From NCBI GenBank assembly GCA_903834645.1, contig CAILKA010000565.1, positions 1 to 6,661 of the forward strand: a DNA stretch of 6,661 nt. The letters are read 5' to 3'. Below, in pieces: positions 1-5,104 of the stretch; the stretch's first letter is position 1, and each line of letters opens with the position of its first letter. The notes below the pieces were generated by a model. That model was given only the letters and a program-made list of their open reading frames with translations. It did no database searches and was not told the origin of the DNA. This stretch comes from an uncultured beta proteobacterium (GTDB lineage Bacteria > Pseudomonadota > Gammaproteobacteria > Burkholderiales > Burkholderiaceae_C). The position numbers and the translations under genes are program-made.

Positions 1-545
1 CGGCCGGCGCGGCAGGGCGCCCCGCAGTGGCGCTGGCGCGGCGCGCGGCAGAGTTCCTGGTGCGGCCAGGCGGCCCGCAGGCGGCGGTGCTCGAACTCGG
101 CGGCTGGGACACGCACGCCAACCAGGCCGCGCCCAACGGCGCGCTGGCCAACGGGCTGCGCACGCTCGATGCGTCGCTGGGGGCGATCCGCGACGTGCTG
201 GGCGCGCCGGAAGCCCATGGCGCGTGGGGGCGAACGGTGGTCGTCGTCGTGACGGAGTTCGGGCGCCAGGTGGCCGCCAACGGCACGATGGGCACCGACC
301 ATGGAAGCGGCGGGGCTGCCTTCGTGCTCGGCGGAGCGGTGGCCGGCTCGCGCGTGCTCGCCGACTGGCCAGGCCTGGCCGCGCGCGACCGCTACGAGGG
401 GCGCGACCTGCGCACGACCACCGACCTGCGCGCGGTCTTTCGCAGCGTGATGGGCGACCACCTCGGCGTGTCCACCGCCGCGCTGGACCGCCAGGTGTTC
501 CCCGGCACCACCTCCGCGCTGCGGCTGGACCTCCTGCGCGGCTGA
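1..545 (+). CDS. DUF1501 domain-containing protein, C-terminal part (5' end outside window)
   Basis: The frame is open from the left edge (first full codon at 3) to TGA at 543-545, giving about 180 visible residues; the GTG at 27 is internal, not a start. Recognisable DUF1501 hallmarks are GGWDTH (visible residues 33-38), a hydrophobic strand ending in TEFGR (84-88), and GTDHGSGG (97-104) followed by the small-residue stretch AFVLGGAV. The acidic and histidine residues in these blocks resemble metal-binding positions of the alkaline phosphatase/sulfatase superfamily, to which DUF1501 is distantly related. DUF1501 proteins are usually about 400 residues and Tat-exported, so roughly the C-terminal 40-45% is seen here and any signal peptide lies off the edge. 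They are often encoded next to a DUF1800 gene, which may sit to the left; that is family knowledge, not visible here. The biochemical role is unknown. The gene converges on waaA with a 12-base gap. The family call is secure. Confidence 0.9.
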   Translation, partial: AGAAGRPAVALARRAAEFLVRPGGPQAAVLELGGWDTHANQAAPNGALANGLRTLDASLGAIRDVLGAPEAHGAWGRTVVVVVTEFGRQVAANGTMGTDHGSGGAAFVLGGAVAGSRVLADWPGLAARDRYEGRDLRTTTDLRAVFRSVMGDHLGVSTAALDRQVFPGTTSALRLDLLRG

Positions 546-557
546 GCGCGCCGGCCT

Positions 558-1892
558 TCAGCTCCGCAGCAGCGGCGCGGCGATCGCGTCGGCCATGCGC
601 GCCGCAGCGCCGCGGTGCGCCTCGGCAAAAGTACGCGCGCGCGTGCCGTCCTCCGGACGCGCCGGGTCTGCCAGCCAGCCCAGGGCTGCCTGCACGCCCT
701 CTTCCAGGCTGCCCACGCGCCGGGCGGCACCGGCCTGCAGCGCCAGTGCGGCCGCCTCGGCGAAGTTGAAGGTGTGCGGGCCCATCACGACGGGGCAGCC
801 GCAGGCGGCGGCCTCGATGAGGTTCTGGCCGCCCAGCGGCTCGAAGCTGCCACCCAGCAACGCCACGTCGGCCAGGCCGTAATAGAGCGACATCTCGCCC
901 AGCGTGTCGCCCAGCCAGACAGCTGCCGCTCCTGCCTCGTCGGGCCAGGCCTCGTGCGGGAAGGGCTCGCTGCCGGCACCGCCTGCAGGGAAGGCGCTGC
1001 GCCGCACGAACGGGAGCCCGGCTGCCTGCACGAGCGCGGCGACCTCGTCGAAGCGCTGCGGGTGACGCGGCACGATCACGAGCAGAGGCAGGGGCGCAGC
1101 GTCGGGTGCCTGGCTGCGCGCCTGCCAGACCCGCAGCAGCGCTCCCTCCTCCCCTTCGCGCGTCACGGCGGCCAGCACCACCGGGCGCGCGAGCCGCTCG
1201 CGCCAGCGCCGGCCCGTGGCAACGAGCGCCGCATCGGGCGAGAGGTCGAACTTGAGGTTGCCGCAGACGACAGGCGCCCGCGCACCCATCGCGCGCAGGC
1301 GCTGCGCGTCGGCCTCGGTCTGCGCGAGCACCAGGCGCAGCGAGGCCACTGCCGGGCGCAGCAGCGCGGCGTAGCGCTGCCCGCGGCGCAGGCTCTTCGG
1401 GCTCAGCCGCGCATTGGCCAGTACCATCGGCACACCGGCGGTCTCAGCCTCGTGCAGCAGCATCGGCCACACCTCGGTCTCCAACAGCACGCCAGCGGCC
1501 GGCCGATGGCGGGCAAGAAAGCGGCGCACCGCTCCCGGGGTGTCGATGGGCAGCCAGGCCTGCACATCGCCGGGCTGCAGCAGCGCAAGACCGGCCTCGC
1601 GCCCGGTGCCGGTGCCGTGGGTGAGCAACAGCCGCAGGCCTGGCACGCGCGCACGCAGGGCCTGCACGAGCGCCCAGGCGGCACGCGTCTCGCCCAGCGA
1701 CACCGCGTGCACCCACAGGGCGCCAGTGGCTGCGGGCTGCGGCCCGAAGCCCAGCCGCTCGGCCAGGTGCGCGCGGTACATCGGCTCGCGCGCGCCGCGC
1801 CACCACAAGCGCGCCAGCCACAGCGGCGTGGCCAGCCTCAGCACCGTGGCGTAGAGCCCGCGGGCCAAGGCCTGGCGCAGCGCAGCGCTCAA
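558..1892 (-). CDS. waaA: 3-deoxy-D-manno-octulosonic acid (Kdo) transferase
   Basis: Transfers Kdo from CMP-Kdo to lipid A precursor at the inner face of the cytoplasmic membrane, the first step of LPS inner-core assembly. From the TTG at 1892-1890 the protein is 444 residues, close to the usual 420-440. A hydrophobic N-terminal segment (about residues 9-33, ending LARLWWRG) fits the family's membrane anchor. HAVSLGE follows, with Glu68 matching the catalytic base of GT30 enzymes. Further blocks are THGTGTGRE (91-99), ETEVWPM (138-144), GNLKFD (211-216), PRHPQRF (275-281), GDTLGEMSLYYGLADV (328-343) and GGQNLIEAAACGCPVV (354-369), the nucleotide-sugar side. The frame stays open upstream to an ATG at 2033, but those 47 residues are Arg/Gly/His-rich, unlike the family, and lie inside algC, so I reject that start. 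The TTG overlaps the algC stop as TTGA, with a weak GAGG about 10 bases upstream, suggesting translational coupling. Mono- or bifunctionality cannot be told from the sequence. Confidence 0.95.
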   Translation of the reverse strand: MSAALRQALARGLYATVLRLATPLWLARLWWRGAREPMYRAHLAERLGFGPQPAATGALWVHAVSLGETRAAWALVQALRARVPGLRLLLTHGTGTGREAGLALLQPGDVQAWLPIDTPGAVRRFLARHRPAAGVLLETEVWPMLLHEAETAGVPMVLANARLSPKSLRRGQRYAALLRPAVASLRLVLAQTEADAQRLRAMGARAPVVCGNLKFDLSPDAALVATGRRWRERLARPVVLAAVTREGEEGALLRVWQARSQAPDAAPLPLLVIVPRHPQRFDEVAALVQAAGLPFVRRSAFPAGGAGSEPFPHEAWPDEAGAAAVWLGDTLGEMSLYYGLADVALLGGSFEPLGGQNLIEAAACGCPVVMGPHTFNFAEAAALALQAGAARRVGSLEEGVQAALGWLADPARPEDGTRARTFAEAHRGAAARMADAIAAPLLRS

Positions 1893-3277
1893 TGCGCGGC
1901 GGCCTCGATGCGGGCGTCGGGCTTGACGGCCTTGAGCGCCGCCATGAAGTCGGCCTCGATGCGGTGCAGGGCCTTGCGCGTGTGGCCCTCGAAGCGCAGC
2001 ACCAGCACGGGCGTGGTGTTGGAGGCGCGGCACAGGCCGAAGCCGTCGGGCCAGTCGGCGCGCACGCCGTCAATCGTGTTGATCTCCGCGCCGGGGAAGT
2101 TCACCGCCTTCTGCATCGCCTCCACCACGCGCCGGGGCTCACCCTCGGCGCACGGCACGTTGAGCTCGGGCGTGGAGTGGCTGGTGGGCAGCGCGTTGAG
2201 CACGGCGCTCGGGTCGGCGCTGCGCGACAGGATCTCGAGCACGCGCGCGGCGGTGTAGGTGGCGTCGTCGAAGCCATACCAGCGCTCGCCGAAGAAGATG
2301 TGGCCGCTCATCTCGCCGGCGATCGGCGCGCCGATCTCCTTCATCTTCGCCTTGATGAGCGAGTGGCCGGTCTTGTACATCATGGGCACGCCACCGGCCT
2401 TGCGGATGGCCGGGGCCAGGCGCTGCGTGCACTTGACGTCGAAGATGACGGTGGCGCCGCGGTTGCGCGAGAGCACGTCGCGCGCCAGCAGCATCAGCTG
2501 GCGGTCCGGGTAGATGATCTGCCCATCCTTCGTGACAATGCCCAGACGGTCGCCGTCGCCGTCGAAGGCCAGGCCCAGCTCGGCGTCGGTGGACTTCACG
2601 CGCGCGATGAGCTCGGCCAGGTTCTCGGGCTTGCTCGGGTCGGGGTGGTGGTTGGGGAAATCGCCGTCGACTTCCGAGTACATCTCGTCGACCGTGCAGC
2701 CCAGCGCGCGCAGCACCGCGGGCGAGGAGGCGCCGGGGATGCCGTTGCCCGAATCGACCACGATCTTCATCGGCCGGGCAAGCTTCGCATCGGTTGCGAT
2801 GCGGTGCGTGTACTCGGCCACGATGTCCATCTTCGCCGAGCGGCCACGCTTCTTCACGTAGTCCTCGGCCTCGATGCGCGCGCGCAGCTTCTGGATGTCC
2901 TCGCCGTAGATGGCGCGCCCGCCCAGCACCATCTTGAAGCCGTTGTAGTCCTTCGGGTTGTGGCTGCCCGTGACCTGGATGCCCGAGCGGCAGCCGTGCG
3001 CGCCGCGGGTGGCGGCCACGTAGTAGAGCATCGGCGTGGTGACGGGGCCGAGGTCGACCACGTCCAGCCCCGTGGAGGCCAGGCCGCGGATGAGCGCGGC
3101 GGTCAGGCCCGGGCCGGACAGGCGCCCGTCTCGACCCACGGCCACGGCGCGCTCGCCGGCGGCCACGGCCTCGCTGCCGAAGGCACGGCCCAGGTGCTCG
3201 GCGAAGCGCTCATCGATCGTCTTGCCGACGATGCCGCGGATGTCATAGGCCTTGAAGATCGAGGCGTGCACGCGCAT
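1889..3277 (-). CDS. algC: Phosphomannomutase/phosphoglucomutase (AlgC-type alpha-D-phosphohexomutase)
   Basis: Interconverts hexose 6-phosphates and 1-phosphates (mannose and glucose) in the cytoplasm, supplying sugar nucleotides for LPS, exopolysaccharide and glycogen. The protein is 462 residues, the size of Pseudomonas AlgC (about 463), and begins with SIFKAYDIRGIVG, typical of the family. All four active-site loops are present: the phosphoserine loop TGSHNP (103-108, Ser105), the Mg2+ loop DGDGDR (239-244), the sugar-specificity loop GEMSGH (321-326) and the phosphate-binding loop RASNTTP (417-423). The loops look intact, so the enzyme should be active. The ATG at 3277 is supported by the family N-terminus. 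A weak GGAA lies 7 bases upstream and there is no strong Shine-Dalgarno. The gene is first in a two-gene unit with waaA, which starts inside its stop codon, linking sugar-phosphate supply and LPS core synthesis. Dual PMM/PGM activity is inferred from family; the symbol could equally be given as manB or pgm. Confidence 0.94.
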   Translation of the reverse strand: MRVHASIFKAYDIRGIVGKTIDERFAEHLGRAFGSEAVAAGERAVAVGRDGRLSGPGLTAALIRGLASTGLDVVDLGPVTTPMLYYVAATRGAHGCRSGIQVTGSHNPKDYNGFKMVLGGRAIYGEDIQKLRARIEAEDYVKKRGRSAKMDIVAEYTHRIATDAKLARPMKIVVDSGNGIPGASSPAVLRALGCTVDEMYSEVDGDFPNHHPDPSKPENLAELIARVKSTDAELGLAFDGDGDRLGIVTKDGQIIYPDRQLMLLARDVLSRNRGATVIFDVKCTQRLAPAIRKAGGVPMMYKTGHSLIKAKMKEIGAPIAGEMSGHIFFGERWYGFDDATYTAARVLEILSRSADPSAVLNALPTSHSTPELNVPCAEGEPRRVVEAMQKAVNFPGAEINTIDGVRADWPDGFGLCRASNTTPVLVLRFEGHTRKALHRIEADFMAALKAVKPDARIEAAAH

Positions 3278-3364
3278 GGGGAGGTTCCGAAGTGGCGGGT
3301 GAGGAATCGGGGGGGCCGCTCAGATTGTTCCACGGCCGGCGCCGCCCCGGGTTGAGCCGATAAG
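3278..3364. promoter_or_regulatory. Divergent intergenic region between algC and the EamA transporter
   Basis: These 87 bases must hold the start signals for both divergent genes unless either is leaderless. On the minus strand AACAAT (3329-3324) is a 4-of-6 match to a sigma-70 -10 box about 47 bases before the algC ATG, but no TTGACA-like -35 box lies 16-18 bases upstream of it. On the plus strand TAAGAT (3361-3366) resembles a -10 box but overlaps the annotated ATG, which would fit only a later start. There is a run of seven G at 3309-3315 and a short palindrome, CGGCGCCG, at 3337-3344. Promoter function is inferred from layout; no box is convincing. Confidence 0.3.
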
Positions 3365-4279
3365 ATGGCCGCGACCCCGGCAGCCCGCGCCTTGAAAACC
3401 TCCGACGTCCTGGAACTGCTCGCCCTGGCAGCGCTGTGGGGCGCCTCGTTCCTGTTCATGCGCCTGGGAGCGGCAGATTTCGGGCCCGTGGCGATGACCT
3501 GGGTCCGCATGGCGCTGGCTGCGCTCGTGCTGGCCCCGCTGGCCGGTGCCGCGGGAATCGGTGCAGCGCTGCGCGGGCATGCTGGCGCGATCGGCGCGGT
3601 GGGCATCGTCAATTCGGTCCTGCCCTTCATCGCCTACAGCTACGCCGCGCTGGCCGTCACCACGGGGCTGTCGGCGGTGTTCAACGCCACCTCCCCGCTG
3701 TGGGCGGCGGCGATCGCGTGGTGGTGGCTTGGTGAGCGGCCGAGCCGGCTGCGCGCGCTGGGCCTGCTGATCGGCCTGGCGGGGGTGGTGGCGCTGGCCG
3801 GCGGGGAGGCTCGGTTCCGCCCCGACGCGCACGGCATGGCCACCGGCTGGGCCGTGCTGGCCTGCCTGGGCGCCACACTCGGCTACGGGCTGGGCGCGAA
3901 CCTCGTCAAGCGCTGGCTGTCGGGGGTGCCGCCCGTGGCGGTGGCCGCGGGCAGTCAGCTGCTCGGGGCGCTGGTGCTGGCACCGGTGGCCTGGTGGGCC
4001 TGGCCGGCAAGCGCGCCTTCCGCCCTGGCCTGGGCGGGCGTGGTCGCGCTGGGTGTGCTGTGCACGGGCGCGGCCTACTTCCTGTACTTTCGGCTCATCG
4101 CGCGGCTCGGGCCGGCTCGGGCGATTTCGGTGACCTTCCTGATCCCCTTCTTCGGCACCCTGTGGGGAAGTGTCTTCCTGGGCGAAGTCGTGACCCTGAC
4201 GATGGTGGCAGCAGGCGGCGTGATCCTGCTGGGCACCGCGCTGGCCACTGGCGTGCTCAGCTTCGGTGGCCGACGCTGA
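3365..4279 (+). CDS. EamA/DMT-family inner-membrane transporter
   Basis: A 304-residue, strongly hydrophobic protein with the two-repeat, roughly ten-helix layout of the drug/metabolite transporter superfamily. The first EamA repeat spans about residues 16-145 and opens with LALAALWGASFLFMRLGA, a characteristic first helix; it includes SAVFNATSPLWAAAIAW (103-119) and the loop WLGERPS (121-127). The second repeat covers about 161-298 and has TGAAYFLYFRLIARLGPARA (234-253) and the matching FLGEVVT (271-277) before the last helix. The protein sits in the inner membrane and probably exports or takes up a small metabolite, but family members carry very diverse substrates and nothing here identifies this one. 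No Shine-Dalgarno precedes the ATG at 3365. An in-frame TTG at 3392 (Leu10, just before KTSDVLELL) would give a more usual short N-terminus and is a real alternative. The gene is divergent from algC, and its last 23 bases overlap the end of the convergent dioxygenase gene. Confidence 0.92.
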   Translation: MAATPAARALKTSDVLELLALAALWGASFLFMRLGAADFGPVAMTWVRMALAALVLAPLAGAAGIGAALRGHAGAIGAVGIVNSVLPFIAYSYAALAVTTGLSAVFNATSPLWAAAIAWWWLGERPSRLRALGLLIGLAGVVALAGGEARFRPDAHGMATGWAVLACLGATLGYGLGANLVKRWLSGVPPVAVAAGSQLLGALVLAPVAWWAWPASAPSALAWAGVVALGVLCTGAAYFLYFRLIARLGPARAISVTFLIPFFGTLWGSVFLGEVVTLTMVAAGGVILLGTALATGVLSFGGRR

Positions 4280-5060
4280 AGTCGTTGCGCCCGCTGCGAT
4301 CCACCCCCCGCAACAGCCAGATCGGGCGCTGCGCGAAGTTCACCGGCACACCCGACTGGCCGTCCACGGGCCGCAGGTCACGCTCGAAGACGGAGGTGGC
4401 GGGCATGTAGCGCAGCGCCACGCCCGTGCGCCGCTGGCCCGAGGTGTTGGCTGCCGCGCCATGGATCATGTAGACGTCGTGCAGCGACATCTGGCCGGGC
4501 TCGAGCTCGAGGTCCACCGCTGCCGCCTCGTCGAAGGTGCCATTGGCCATGCGCTGGTTCAGCGTGAGGTCGCTGCGGTCCTCGTGCAGGTGCGGGTGCA
4601 GCCGCTGGCCCTGGTGCGAGCGTGGGATCACCCGCAGGCAGCCGTTGGCGCGCGTGGAGGGCTCCAGCGCCACCCACACGGTGCAGGTGGCCAGCGGCCG
4701 GATCGGCCAGTAGTGGCCGTCCTGGTGCCAGGGCGTCTCGTAGCCCTGGCCCGCGGGCTTGCAGAACACGTGGCAGCCCCACAGGATCACGTCCTCGCCG
4801 ATCACGCCGCTGACGAGCTCGACGAGGTCGGGGTGGCGCGCGAGGTCCAGGAAGTGGCGCACGCCGCGCACGCCCTCGCCGTTGTCGCCCTCCACGTGGG
4901 CGGAGACGAGCTTCTCGGGGCGCACGCCCGGGTTCAGGCGCAGCAGTTCGTCCAGGGCTGCTGCCATCGTGGCCACGTGCGCCTGCGGCAGCCGGAAGCG
5001 CGGGACGACCCAGCCTTCTTGCTGGTAATGGGCAATCTCGTCGGGGTGCAGGGTGGCCAT
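4257..5060 (-). CDS. Phytanoyl-CoA dioxygenase (PhyH) family protein
   Basis: A 267-residue member of the PhyH group of non-haem Fe(II)/2-oxoglutarate-dependent oxygenases, normally cytosolic hydroxylases. The double-stranded beta-helix core is recognisable. PWHQDGHYWP (110-119) supplies the iron ligands His112 and Asp114. ANGCLRVIPRSHQG (138-151) is the typical strand and turn. HDVYMIHGAAANTSGQRR (194-211) supplies the distal ligand His200 and an Arg (210 or 211) expected to bind the 2-oxoglutarate carboxylate. The C-terminal block RPIWLLRGVDRSGRNDF (245-261) is shared with bacterial PhyH paralogues. The facial triad looks complete, so activity is likely, but the substrate cannot be predicted; family members act on fatty acyl-CoAs, ectoine, osmolytes and natural products. 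I chose the ATG at 5060 because MATLHPDEIAHYQQEGWVV is a standard PhyH N-terminus. The same frame is open far upstream to about 6308, but that stretch is an Arg/Gly/His-rich shadow of the next gene. No Shine-Dalgarno is visible. It follows the dimethylformamidase-like gene by 44 bases. Confidence 0.93.
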   Translation of the reverse strand: MATLHPDEIAHYQQEGWVVPRFRLPQAHVATMAAALDELLRLNPGVRPEKLVSAHVEGDNGEGVRGVRHFLDLARHPDLVELVSGVIGEDVILWGCHVFCKPAGQGYETPWHQDGHYWPIRPLATCTVWVALEPSTRANGCLRVIPRSHQGQRLHPHLHEDRSDLTLNQRMANGTFDEAAAVDLELEPGQMSLHDVYMIHGAAANTSGQRRTGVALRYMPATSVFERDLRPVDGQSGVPVNFAQRPIWLLRGVDRSGRNDFSVGHRS

Positions 5061-5104
5061 GTCGGCATCGTGCCAGAGCCGACGCCTGTCCGTCCAGCCC
5101 GCAC
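5061..5104 (-). other. 44-base gap between the dimethylformamidase-like gene and the PhyH gene
   Basis: A short same-strand spacer. I see no GC-rich hairpin followed by a T-run on the minus strand, so there is no evidence of an intrinsic terminator, and no clear -35/-10 pair. Read-through from the upstream gene into the dioxygenase gene is therefore the simplest reading. An out-of-frame ATG lies 8 bases before the dioxygenase start. Confidence 0.4.

Noticed and set aside
539..565. Possible bidirectional terminator between the DUF1501 gene and waaA
   Set aside because: The 12-base gap is GC-rich, but I could not build a convincing stem followed by a T-run on either strand.
1893..2033. The 47-residue N-terminal extension of waaA from the ATG at 2033
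   Set aside because: It has no family similarity, precedes the membrane anchor and lies wholly inside algC; the TTG at 1892 fits better.
615..2258. A 547-codon open frame on the plus strand, antisense to waaA and the end of algC
   Set aside because: Its translation is rich in Arg, Gln, His, Gly and Ala with no recognisable domain, while the minus strand encodes an unmistakable WaaA. Long antisense frames are expected at this GC content because stop codons are rare.
1892..3355. A 487-codon open frame on the plus strand, antisense to algC
   Set aside because: The translation is a Val/Asp/His/Arg-rich shadow with no motif, opposite an algC with all four active-site loops intact.
4105..4124. 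Short tandem repeat of GGCTCGGGC(C/G)
   Set aside because: Only two copies, lying within the transporter's RLGPARA codons; explained by codon choice at high GC.
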